DNA of 64,000 nucleotides from Hygrophila difformis (Eukaryota; Streptophyta; Magnoliopsida; Lamiales; Acanthaceae). Under the pieces are notes generated by a model. The model did no database searches. It saw only the letters and a list, made by a program, of their open reading frames with translations, and had not been told where the DNA came from. Positions 1-10,944 of this stretch are shown one piece after another (position 1 is the stretch's first letter; each line of letters begins with the position of its first letter). Position numbers and translations under genes: made by a program. The stretch spans positions 23,043,468-23,107,467 of the forward strand of contig JAOANR010000001.1 of NCBI GenBank assembly GCA_030278955.1, in the 5' to 3' direction.

Positions 1-2311
1 ATAGTATTTAAGTATAATATTGCAGCGGAAATGTAAGTACGACCAACATGGTCAAAACACGGGTTAAACAGGCTCGTTTATTCTAATGTCTAATGCAAGA
101 ATTTAAATAGTAAAGTTCGCAAAAATATAGTTCCCCCATGCATGAATGTGCTCATGATCATTCCACACACTCTGTAAGGAAAAAGAAAAATGAAATGGTT
201 TGGTCAGCACAACTTGCTGAGTAAGTTAACACATGCATGGTCGTAGGGTTTAAAAGCCATTAATTTAACATTTACATAAAAGCATGATAATATCCATAAA
301 TAATTTAAACAAAGCCATAATTAATTTAAATAAAGCATTTAATAATTTAAAAGACAACAATTTAATATTTAACTATCCCCATTACACCCAAGATTTAGTA
401 TTTCAAAGTTTCACGATAGCATCGCGATGTCAACAAGTTTAGCCGGAAACCGGCGGCCGCAGCCGTATCTGCCATACCCAGTACCACTCCGGAGCCTCGG
501 GAAACCCATAAGGATATTCACGAGAGTGTATGTCATATATCTCATGCCGTTTTGGCAACATATCTCAAATATTTCGCGCGGGGTCACCATCGTCCATATA
601 GGCACGAAGTGAATCGTTAGGAGGGCACCCTGCAGAGCACTCACCCCCTAATATTAAGGATCAAGTTTGTAAAGGGGATTTCCTAATTTCCAGATTTCAT
701 ATATTTATTTCAAAGAGTCTTCTACTCGTTTAAACCTTAAAGGCTAGTTTCACCGTTTCAACAATATTTCAATATTTGACTCGGTCAACCACAGTTTACT
801 CTAAAATTCATTAAAAATCAAGTTTAATTCCAAAAATTCTGAACTTTTACCACTGACTCAGAAACATCGAGATGAACAACTTTCGTGTTTTAACTTTTTC
901 AATCCGAGATACTGAAACAGGTCAAATACATCAATTTTCGTAATAACATTAATCTGTCCGAATTTCGTGTATAGCAGTTCAAGATTATCAAGATCTACAA
1001 TAGCAAATCAACTCCAAACTTAATGAAATTTTACAGAGACCTTTTTAAGACATTTATCTACAACTTTCATCTTCGGATAAAGATCTAAATCGGTCTAGAA
1101 CTAATGTCAAAAACGTGATCAAGATTGAACCTAAGTTCTGTCAAGAATTTCAAGATCCAAGTTTCAGCAGTTCGGTTTCGGGTGGATTTCACATATCAAA
1201 TCGTCTCTAAAAATTCTGGAAATTTTACAGTAAATAGATCTAAGCCTTAGGAACATTTTTCATGTTTTAAGTTTTTCCGTTCGAAGACGTTTTACGGTTC
1301 GGAAAAATTCAACAAAACTGTTGCGCCGGTAAAAATCAAACGTTGTCAGATTTTCGAATTCTTGTTTAAACTTTTAGGTTTGAATGTTTTAGTTACTCCC
1401 AAAACCATGTAAGTATTAACTTACTGATTTGTAGATATCCGGGATCGTCTATTTCGAAGGCGTGGCTTCCAGTCCTCCGTCTATCCTCTCCGTTCGTCGG
1501 GTTCTACGTTCTAGATCCGATTCGGGGCGTAGAAAGAAAAAGAAGAAGGTTCGGATTCGTTTTCGAATCGTATATGAAACAAGGATCGGATCGAAGCTTA
1601 CCACGACGTTAGAGATCTTCGAAATTTCATCCACGCAGCCCTTGCCTTGGTTTCGTGCCTCCGACGACTCCGGAATTAGGGTTTTCGACGTATAGAGAGT
1701 TGTAGGGTTTTGGAAAAGTGTTCGGAGCTTTCAAGATGGCTTATTTATAGGTAAATAAGACCTAGGACATACAAGGTCTGCCCCTAAGGGTCTTGAGCCG
1801 AATGGTGTTCAACCAAAGTCGGAAAATTCGGATTCGGGCGAGTAAATCTTGCACGGGCGAATCTGTCAAACGGCGCGGTCGTGGCGCGCTCGTTCCCCTT
1901 TGACCGCGCGGCCACCGTGCGGCTCTCGCCTGGACTTCGGTCCGGGCGGGTCGTGCGATCTGTCGTGCCTTTCCTTCTCTCTTTCGGACTTCTATCCCCC
2001 TATGCTCCCGAATTCCGATTTTCGGGGTATCTTCGGGTTTACGGAAATAGGAACCCCGTATAATTTATGTTTGGACTCGAATTCTCGAGTTCACTGGTGT
2101 CGGGTTTCGGTGTACAATTTATTTACCTTTATTTAGTTCTTTTTATTTAATTAATTTCTTTTAATTCCTTTTTAAATTAAATCTCATTTCTCATTTCCTT
2201 ATCTTTATTTATTTATTTGTCGAATTTATTTATTTATTGTATTTATTTTATTATTTTTTTATTTATTTAATTATTAGTTTATTTTATGTTGGAAAGTTCT
2301 CGGGTATTACA
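1..2311 (-). repeat. 3' LTR of the chromovirus (partial)
   Basis: Base 1 aligns with base 8470 of the right LTR, so about 188 bp of the outer end is missing. The inner end is ...GGGTATTACA at 2311, which on the element strand is the LTR start TGTAATACCC. The copies differ by scattered substitutions and small indels, for example near 1770-1790. A 77-codon plus-strand open frame is present in both LTRs but has no recognisable domain. Confidence 0.93.
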
Positions 2312-2525
2312 GTCTACCCTCCTTAAGAATCAACTTCATCCTCGAAGTTGTGTTTCGGCTTTTCTCGTGCTAAGGTCTTTTGCTTGTTTTGTTATTTTGT
2401 GACTGAACTTAGAATTAAAACTTCTAAGCTGCCTACGTACCCTATGAAGGGATCAAGCCATAACGTAGTTCAAAATTTACAAAAATGCACGAAAAATGGA
2501 TGGTATGACATCCTCCCCCCCTTAA
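2312..2525 (-). promoter_or_regulatory. Candidate polypurine tracts (two) upstream of the 3' LTR
   Basis: Read on the minus strand, a purine-rich stretch AAGGAGGGTAGAC directly abuts the LTR (2312-2324). A second, purer tract AAGGGGGGGAGGATG lies about 200 bp upstream, at the end of pol (around 2511-2524). The LTR-adjacent tract should prime plus-strand synthesis; the stronger-looking tract is displaced. Between them is about 185 bp of noncoding DNA. Confidence 0.6.
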
Positions 2526-4130
2526 GATTGCAGTTGTGTCCCCATAACTGTGTCGATGTCGGTTTGGAATAGTGTCGGGTAGCGTTCTCTCATGTCGGAT
2601 TCTACCTCCCAAGTTGCCGTCTCACTTTCGTGGTTCGACCAAAGAACCTTAATCATTTTGACGGTTTTGTTCCTAGTTACTCGCTCCTTAGTGTCTAGAA
2701 TTCGCACTGGAACTTCTTTATAAGTCAAATCTTCATCGAGTTCAATTATCTCCGGTTGAAGTACATGTGTCGGGTCCGTCACATACTTCTTTAGTTGTGA
2801 GACATGAAAAACGTTATGAACTCGATCTAATTGTGGCGGTAAAGCCAGTCGGTAGGCCAAATTTCCGACTCGTTCTAGAATCTCGTAAGGTCCTATGTAT
2901 CGAGGACTCAACTTTCCTCGTTTGCCAAAACGCATCACCCCCTTCATGGGTGATATCTTTAGCATGACCATATCTTCCACTTGAAATTCTAGGTCTCGTC
3001 GTCTCACGTCAGCATAACTCTTCTGACGGTCTTGAGCGGCTTTCATTTTTCCTTGAATCACTTTGATTTGTTGAGCCATGTCTTCGATAAGTTGTGGTCC
3101 CACTACCACCGACTTATCGTTTTCTTCCCAGCTCAACGGGCTTCGGCACCTTCGTCCATACAACGCCTCGAATGGTGCCATGCTAATGCTAGCATGGTAG
3201 CTATTATTATAAGAGAATTCGATTAAGGGTAAATGGGATTCCCAATTTCCCTTAAATTCCAACACGCATGCTCTCAGCATGTCTTCTAGTGTTTGGATTG
3301 TTCTTTCGGTTTGACCATCCGTCATCGGGTGGAATGCGGTGCTCATTTTGATTTGAGTACCGAGAGCTTTTTGTAACTCCGTCCAAAAGTGAGAGACAAA
3401 TCTACTGTCTCTATCGGAAATGATGTCATGTAGTACTCCATGTCGTCGTACCACATTATCAATGTAGGCTCGGGCCAATTGGTCCATAGTCCACGTGTCC
3501 TTCATCAGGATAAATATGGTTGTCTTCGTTAGCCTATCCACAATCACCCAAATCTTGTTCATGCCTTTAGGTGATCGGGGTAATCCCGAGACAAAATCCA
3601 TTGAGATGCTATCCCACTTCCAACTTGGAATCTCTAATGGTTGCATCAGTCCTAGGGGTTTATGTCGCACTGCCTTAACCTTTTGGCAGGTGAGACATTT
3701 CGCCACGAAGTCTGCCACTTCCTTCTTCATTCCCGGCCACCAATAGATCTTCAGATCTTTGTAAAGTTTGTCGCCTCCGGGATGCACTGAATATGGCGTG
3801 TTGTGCCCTTCCTCCATCAACCGTCGCTTCAACTCGGCACATTTAAGGGGCACACACCATCTCCCTTTGAAACGAATGCTTCCATCCTCGTGGACAGCAA
3901 ATCCTATTGCCTTTCCTTCGGCAATATACCCCTTTATCTTCTCGAGTTTCGCGTCGCCCGGTTGGGCGAGCTTAATCTCGTCCAATATTGGAGTTTCTAC
4001 GACCATTGCGTTGATCGTTTCACTCACTGTGCCAGGATGCACAAGTTCCAACTCCAATCTTGCCAACTCCATGTACAATGCCGGCGGAATTACCAACGAG
4101 TTCGTCACGTGTTGGGTTTTTCGACTTAGG
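2522..4130 (-). pseudogene. Chromovirus integrase with C-terminal chromodomain
   Basis: Open from about 4128 to the stop at 2522, roughly 530 codons. In order: an H-H-C-C zinc-binding region (HPGGDKLY... CLTCQK), a DDE catalytic core with the SMDF, SDRDSRF and TERTIQ blocks, a GPY/F motif (GPYEILERVGNLAYRL), and a C-terminal chromodomain whose aromatic region reads KVLWSNHESETATWEVE. This domain is thought to steer integration to particular chromatin marks. It is the only long intact piece of this pol. Upstream, the junction to RNase H is broken: the family's Ala-Leu-Ser-Arg end is frameshifted by an apparent one-base loss near 4125-4131. Confidence 0.92.
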
Positions 4131-5812
4131 CATCGGCTACCACATTCGCCTTCCCCTCGTGGTAGGCTATCTCCAAATCGTAGTCCTTAACAAGTTCCAA
4201 CCACCTCCGCTGTCACAAATTCAACTCCTTCTGAGTGAATATATATTTCAAGCTCTTGTGGTCGGTGAACATTCGACACTTCCGCCCATAAAGATAATGT
4301 CTCCATATCTTTAGAGCGAAAACGACCGCTGCCAACTCCAAGTCGTGTGTCGGATAATTCTCCTCGTGAGGTTTCAGTTGGCGTGATGCATACACTACGA
4401 CTCTCGAGTCTTGCATCAAGACACAACCTAAACCTTCCTTCGAAGCATCACTATAAACTTCGAAGTCACCATTCTCTGATGGTAGTGTCAATACGGGTGT
4501 GGTTGTGAGTCATTTCTTCAGTTCTTGAAACGATGTCTCACAAGCCTCTGTCCACACGTACTTTACTCCCTTCTTCAGTAGCTGGGTCAAAGGTCGTGCG
4601 ATTTTTGAAAAATCCTTCACGAACCGTCTATAGTACCCGGCTAATCCAAGGAAACTCCTTATCTCAGTTTGGCTCTTTGGAGTTGCCCATTCAGTTACGG
4701 CAGAGACTTTTGCCCGATCCACTGAAACTCCATCAGCGGATACTATATGTCCAAGAAATGCTACCTCCTTCAACCAAAAATCGCATTTGGACAATTTTTG
4801 TATAGCTGATTCTTTCGCAAGGTCCCTAACACTTGGTGCAAGTGTTGGGCATGCTCCTCCTCGTTTTTCGAGTAGATCAGGATGTCATCAATGAACACCA
4901 CTACGCACTGATCTAATAGCTCTCGAAATACATTGTTCATGAGGTTCATGAACATTGCCGGAGCATTTGTTAACCCAAAGGATAACACTGTGAACTCGTA
5001 GTGACCATATCAAGTTCGAAACGCCGTCTTCGGAATGTCTTTCTCGGCAATTCTCAACTGGTGATACCCAGATCGTAAGTCGATCTTCGAGAATACTGAA
5101 GCTCCCTTCAGTTGATCAAATAGATCCTCTATTCTCGTCAAAGGGTATTTATTCTTGATAGTCACTTGGTTCAATCCTCGATAATCTATGCAAAGACCTA
5201 ATCCTCCGTCTTTCTTCTTAACAAATAAAATCGGTGCTCCCCTGGGGGAAGTACTCGGCCTTATATACCCCTTTCCTAACAGCTCCTCAAGTTGGTCTTT
5301 TAACTCCTTCATTTCCAGTGGTGTCTTCCGGTACGGAGCTTTTGAGACAGGCTCTGTGCCCGGAATGAGATCTATAGTGAACTCAAGATCTCTCTCAGGT
5401 GGCATTCCCGGGATGTCTTCAGGAAACACATCCGGGTATTCTCTTACCACTGGTATGCTATCAACCTTGTTCTCTTCCGCCTCAAGGTTGTGCACGTAGC
5501 ACGCATATAGCTCATACCCCTTACGCATCAAGTTACTTAGTTTGAGTGCACTAACGATTTTGTTACTCTTCTTAGGGGGCTGAGAGTAAAAGATAACTCT
5601 CTTTCCCCTACTTTTTGACAAGGTGATCTTTTGTTTTTGGCATTCGATCACCGCCTTATACTGGGATAACCAATCCATCCCCAGTATGATGTCAAAGTCT
5701 CTTAAGTTAAATTCTACTAAGTTCGCGAAGAATTCTACGTTTTTTATCACTATAGGAATTCTGTTATATCGTTCAGAGCAAGATACTACTTCTACAGAAG
5801 GCAATTGAATTC
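4131..5812 (-). pseudogene. Chromovirus protease C-terminus, reverse transcriptase and RNase H, multiply broken
   Basis: Protease C-terminal part (ILGMDWLS), then RT (the [12 protein letters not shown] block and the FIDD catalytic box in [13 protein letters not shown]) and RNase H ([22 protein letters not shown]). The frame is interrupted by TGA at 5010-5012, 4510-4512 and 4213-4215, each where this family normally has arginine (CGA), and by a frameshift near 4800-4806 in the RT thumb. The first frameshift, near 5813, separates it from gag-protease. All three TGA stops are explained by a C-to-T change at CpG on the coding strand. It cannot encode a working polymerase as it stands. Confidence 0.9.
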
Positions 5813-7264
5813 CTAAGCTAATTCTCTCGCATTAGGTAGATCTAACTCAGGCATTATCCTTGATGCTATGATCGAGCAACTAGCTCCAGAATCAAATAGA
5901 ACTCTAAGGGGTGTATTCAAAACGTGAAATGTACCTGTCATCACTTCTCCTTGTGCAGGCACGTCCGCTTGGTTAACCACATTGAGCCTCCCCACAGGGC
6001 GTCCTTGGTTGCCCTGCTGATTCACATTCTGCTGCTGGTTTTGCTGTTGGTTTTGATTCTGCGGTGGCGGAGGTCGTTGGTTCTGGTTCTGATTCGGCGG
6101 CCTAAATTGGTTTTGAGGGGGTCTATACCCCTGGTTATTTCCGTTTTGCCCATTTTGGTTCTGAGGCTGTTCTTGCCCCGTGACCAGGTCTTCCCTTTTC
6201 GTTATGTTTTCAAGCCTAGTTCGGCACTCCCGACGTATGTGACCCATTCTACCACATCGGAAACAGGCGCCCTGTTGAGGGCATCCCCTCGCCAGATGGG
6301 GTCGTCCACATCTTGGGCAGGGTGGTACCGGATCTTCTTGGTTGAACCTCCTCCCATTGTTGTTTTGTTGTGGCCTATTCGACCCTCGCCGCCGTTCGTT
6401 CCTTCCAGTGTTGTTCTCGCTTCTCGAGTCCCGGTTTCTCTTGTCTTGGGGACCCCTGCTGGACTCCCCACTCACCCTTCTCTTCAGTTGTTGCACACGC
6501 GCCACTGCCACAGCGCGGTCATACACAACTTGCAAATCGGGGTAGTGTACCCCCGCGATTACCTCGTGAACAGACAGGCTCAGTCCCATCTCGAACTTTT
6601 GAGCCTTCTCTGCATCCATGGGTACGTGTCTTGGTGCAAACCTCACTAGCTCCTTGAATCGTGTGTAGTACTCTTGTACGGTTTGGCCTCCTTGCTTCAG
6701 TGACAGGAATTCTTCGTACATGGCAGCTTTAGTACTCAAGGGATAGAATCGATCCCTGAGTAGTTCCATCATCTCCGTCCACGAGTAGGGCTCATCATCT
6801 TCAGTCAGCTTGGCTTGAGTTGCCTGCCACCAGTCGTCCGCTTCGCCTCCCAAGTAGTACGAAGCGACATGCACTCTTTCTCCTTCCGGACATTTGACTG
6901 CTCCCAGCAGTTTGTCGAAGGTTCGGATCCATTCTTCTAGTTTGGCTGGATCCTCCTCACCAGCATAGTGGGGTGGCTGGTAGGGATTCACCATTGCCAA
7001 GTAGTTAGGACGAGCTTGGGGCGGGGGTACCGCCGCAGCTTGGCCCTGGTTGACTTGCGCGTTCCCTAGCGCAATCAAGACCTCCTTTATCGTCCGAAGA
7101 AGATCGCCCACATTGTTTGGTGCGGGGGCGTCCTGCGCACCTTAGGGTTGTTCCTCTACAGGTTGGGGCGGTTCCTTGACATTAGGAGGTGTTTCAGTAG
7201 GTGTTTCAGTGGTGGTTTGAGGAGCGGGTTGAGTTCTTCCTCTTCCTCTTCCTCTGGGTGCCAT
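5813..7264 (-). pseudogene. Chromovirus gag and start of protease
   Basis: The ATG at 7262-7264 begins an Arg-Gly-rich N-terminus (MAPRGRGRGR). An in-frame TAA at 7142-7144 interrupts it after 40 codons; the rest is open to 5813. Features in order: a gag capsid-type region (EEWIRTFDKLLGAVKCPEGE..., residues about 60-200), a basic linker, a CX2CX4HX4C zinc knuckle (CFRCGRMGHIRREC) preceded by a second Cys-rich CPRCGRPHLARGC, a long Gln/Asn/Pro-rich tract, then the protease active site (LFDSGASCSIIAS). The stop is consistent with CAA-to-TAA. A frameshift at about 5813 breaks the link to pol. Confidence 0.9.
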
Positions 7265-7581
7265 TTTGGTACAAATAGGGTGGATTAGGACTTGTGAATT
7301 TAACATATAGTCTAAACAATTTCTATAAATGTGTATGTGTTTCGTAATTTCGCACGTGGTGCTCGATCGAACTAAGAAGCGCCGTACGCTTTTTGGGTTT
7401 TATTTTAATTTGTTATTTTATTTTAATTTCGATTTTTTTTTCTGTCGTACGGACAGGTCTGTCCGGATTTTTTTTTCGATTTATCATAAATAAATCGGGC
7501 ATTTTATTTCCTTGAACGAGATTTTAGTACAAAAGTAGAAATATTTTCCTAGCAAAATAGTATCTACTATAAGTAGAATTC

Positions 7582-7917
7582 CTAGTGTCTCAAGACGTCC
7601 TCCGGTGGGGTAGCGGGATCCTCTTCCGGGTCTTCCTCCTCCGAACTTGGCGGCAGTAGATTGTCAAAGATGGTGTTCAAGTCTTGTCCATGAGCATCGA
7701 TGTGTTCCTTCAGTATTAGGTTTTGTGTAGTGAGGGTTTGGACTTGGCGTTTGAGTTAGTTTATGCGGTGGTGATCCGCCTCTCTCAAGTTGCCCATGTG
7801 GTGCAAATTGGCCTCCAATTGAGCCATACGGTATTTCATTTGTTCTATGGTTTGTTGGGAATCAAGATGAACGTTCATCATTTTGATCATCAACTGCATC
7901 ATATCCTGACTAGCCAT
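7582..7917 (-). pseudogene. Small leader ORF with coiled-coil character, between PBS and gag
   Basis: From the ATG at 7915-7917 the frame runs 111 codons to TAG at 7582-7584, with one internal TAA at 7756-7758. The product would start MASQDMMQLMIKMMNVHL, be rich in Gln/Leu/Met with heptad-like spacing (TIEQMKYRMAQLEANLHHM), and end in an acidic Glu/Asp/Pro tail (SSEEEDPEEDPATPP). I do not recognise the family. It lies on the element strand in the leader where most chromoviruses have no extra gene. The frame is otherwise coherent, so it may be a dead copy of an accessory ORF; chance openness remains possible. Confidence 0.45.
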
Positions 7918-7932
7918 CTAGCGCAAGCAAAA

Positions 7933-8057
7933 GATCTAAGTTAATATTCGCCAAGATTCTAGGTTAAACTTCGCCAAGATTCTAAGTTGAAATTCGCCAA
8001 GATTCTAAGTTGAAATTCGACAAGATTCTAAGTTGAAATTCGACAAGATTCTAAGTT
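7933..8057 (-). repeat. 23-bp tandem repeat in the leader
   Basis: About 5.5 copies of a 23-bp unit (GATTCTAAGTTGAAATTCGN CAA); the copies nearest the PBS are nearly identical and those at the left are more diverged. It lies in the untranslated leader between the small leader ORF and the primer-binding site. Confidence 0.85.
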
Positions 8058-8266
8058 CTCTACACAAAAAAGATGCAATATGCAAATGCAAATGATGATT
8101 CCCCCCAAAAATAATTTAATGCACTATATATATATTTTTTCCCATGGGTTTTAAAATAAAAATTTCTCCATGGAAATAATACTTTAAAATTTAAAATAAT
8201 AGTCAAAATATTAATAGTAGTTTAAAAATAATAATGGTTTAAAAATAATAGTTTAAAAATAGCCGG

Positions 8267-8278
8267 GCTCTGATACCA
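8267..8278 (-). promoter_or_regulatory. Primer-binding site, initiator tRNA-Met
   Basis: The minus strand reads TGGTATCAGAGC, the standard plant PBS complementary to the 3' end of initiator tRNA-Met, three bases from the 5' LTR edge at 8282. It fixes the element's orientation and LTR boundary. Confidence 0.95.
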
Positions 8279-8281
8279 ACT

Positions 8282-10765
8282 TGTAACACCCCGGTTTTTA
8301 GTCACCCAGGTCGGGATGTCACCGCCACACCTCCCTAGTAAGACACGGTTTCTCCGGCTTACAAAAGAGATGCAAGGCTAGGTATTTCAGTATTTAATAG
8401 CATTTAAAACATTTGCAAAAACCCCATATAATATAGTCTCGAAAATAATAATATCATAGCGCAGCGGAAATAATATTTAAGTATAATATTGCAGCGGAAA
8501 TGTAAGTACGACCAACATGGTCAAAACACGGGTTAAACAGGCTCGTTTATTCTAATGTCTAATGCAAGAATTTAAATAGTAAAGTTCGCAAAAATATAGT
8601 TCCCCCGTGCATGAATGTGCTCATGATCATTCCACAAACTCTGTAAGGAAAAAGGAAAATAAAATGGTTTGGTCAGCACAACTTGCTGAGTAAGTTAACA
8701 CATGCATGATCGTAGGGTTTAAAAGCCATTAATTTAACATTTACATAAAAGCATGATAATATCCATAAATAATTTAAACAAAGCCATAATTAATTTAAAT
8801 AAAGCATTTAATAATTTAAAAGACAACAATTTAATATTTAACTATCCCCATTACACCCAAGATTTAGTATTTCAAAGTTTCACGATAGCATCGCGATGTC
8901 AACAAGTTTAGCCGGAAACCGGCGGCCGCAGCCGTATCTGCCATACCTAGTACCACTCCGGAGCCTCGGGAAACCCATAAGGATATTCACGAGAGTGTAG
9001 GTCATATATCTCATGCCGTTTTGGCAACATATCTCAAATATTTCGCGCGGGGGTCACCATCGTCCATATAGGCACGAAGTGAATCGTTAGGAGGGCACCC
9101 TGCAGAGCACTCACCCCCTAATTTTAAGGATCAAGTTTGTAAAGGGGATTTCCTAATTTCCAGATTTCATATATTTATTTCAAAGAGTCTTCTACTCGTT
9201 TAAACCTTAAAGGCTAGTTTCACCGTTTCAACAATATTTCAATATTTGACTCGGTCAACCACAGTTTACTCTAAAATTCATTAAAAATCGAGTTTAATTC
9301 CAAAATTCTGAAATTTTACCACTGACTCAGAAACATCGAGATGAAAAACTTTCGTGTTTTAACTTTTTCAATCCGAGATACTGAAACAGGTCAAATACAT
9401 CAATTTTCGTCATAACATTAATCTGTCCGAATTTCGTGTACAGCAGTTCAAGATTATCAAGATCTACCATAGCAAATCAACTCCAAACTTAATGAACTTT
9501 TACAGAGACCTTCTTAAGACATTTATCTACAACTTTTCTGTTCGGCTAAAGATCTAAATCGGTCTAGAACTAATGTCAAAAATGTGACAAAGATCGGACC
9601 TAGTTCTGTCAAGAATTTCAAGATCCAAGTTTCAGCAGTTCGGTTTCGGGTGGATTTCACATATCAAATCATCTCTAAAAATTCTGAAAATTTTACAGTA
9701 AATAGATCTAAGCTTTAGGAACGTTTTTTGTGTTTTAAGTTTTTCCGTTCGAAGATGTTTTAAGGTTCGGAAAAATTCAACAAAACTGTTGCGCCGGTAA
9801 AAATCAAACGTTGTCAGATTTTCGAATTCTTGTTTAAACTTTTAGGTTTGAATGTTTTAGTTACTCCCAAAATCATGTAAGTATTAACTTACTGATTTGT
9901 AGATATCCGGGATCGTCTATTTCGAAGGCGTGGCTTCCAGTCCTCCGTCTATCCTCTCCGTTCGTCGGGTTCTACGTTCTAGATCCGATTCGGGGCGTAG
10001 AAAGAAAAAGAAGAAGGTTAGGATTCGTTTTCGAATCGTATATGGAACAAGGATTGGATCGAAGCTTACCACGACGTTAGAGATCTTCAAAATTTCGTCC
10101 ACGCAGTCCTTGCCTTGGTTTCGTGCCTCCGACGACTCCGGAATTAGGGTTTTCGACGTATAGAGAGTTGTAGGGTTTTGGAAAAGTGTTCGGAGCTTTC
10201 AAGAGGGCTTATTTATAGGTAAATAAGACCTAGGGACGTCCAAGGTCTTGAGCCGAATGGTGTTCAACCGAAGTCGGAAAATCCGGATTCGGGCGAGTAA
10301 ATCTCGCACGGGCGAATCTGTCAAAGGCGCGGTCGTGGCGCGCTCGTTCCCCTTTGACCGCGCGGCCACCGCGCGGCTCTCGACTGGACTTCGGTCCGGG
10401 CGGGTCGTGTGATCCGTCGTGCCTTTCCTCCTATCTTTCGGACTTCTATCCCCCTATGCTCCTGGATTCCGATTTCCGGGGTATCTTCGGGTTTACGGAA
10501 ATAGGAACCCCGTATAATTTATGTTTGGACTCGAATTCTCGAGTTCATTGGTGTCGGGTTTCGGTGTACAATTTATTTACCTTTATTTAGTTCTTTTTAT
10601 TTAATTAATTTCTTTTAATTCCTTTTTAAGTTAAATCTCATTTCTCATTTCCTTATCTTTATTTATTTATTTGTCAAATTTATTTATTTATTGTATTTAT
10701 TTTATTATTGTTTTATTTATTTAATTATTATTTTATTTTATGTTGGAAAATTCTCGGGTATTACA
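8282..10765 (-). repeat. 5' LTR of the chromovirus, 2484 bp, complete
   Basis: Begins TGTAACACCC and ends GGGTATTACA on the plus strand, next to the PBS on the left and copia DNA on the right. It holds long AT-rich stretches, a GC-rich block near 10270-10420 and a short GCCGGAAACCGGC hairpin near 8921-8940. Its outer-left sequence is clearly related to the right end of the solo LTR at 25797-28794, so the two are sister families. Confidence 0.95.
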
Positions 10766-10944
10766 TAAACTATTGAAGTACCACCTGAGGAGATAGTCGG
10801 ATCATCGTCCAGACGATAAAAGGACTGCCTGTACTGCAATTTACCTGGACACACTGCTGAAACATGCATGCACATCCTAAGATTCTGCCTGTATTGCAAT
10901 TTACCTGGAAGACCAGTCGTTTGGCGTGACCAGGAACTTTGAAA

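Larger units (their letters stand above)
1..10765 (-). mobile_element. Ty3/gypsy chromovirus (Tekay-like) LTR retrotransposon, left edge cut by window
   Basis: Two long near-identical LTRs (1-2311 and 8282-10765) flank a minus-strand gag, protease, RT, RNase H, integrase and chromodomain series. A primer-binding site matching initiator tRNA-Met lies against the right (5') LTR. The pol order, a C-terminal chromodomain after the GPY/F motif and about 2.5-kb LTRs fit the Tekay/Del lineage; the lineage call is inference from those traits. The element is defective: gag has an in-frame stop, and pol has several stops and frameshifts. The outer end of the 3' LTR and the left target duplication lie outside the window. 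At its right end it abuts a copia element, so it is nested in it. Confidence 0.93.

Noticed and set aside
1462..1695. 77-codon plus-strand frame present in both chromovirus LTRs (also 9930-10163)
   Set aside because: Conservation is expected because the LTRs are recent copies; no domain, and it lies antisense to the element.
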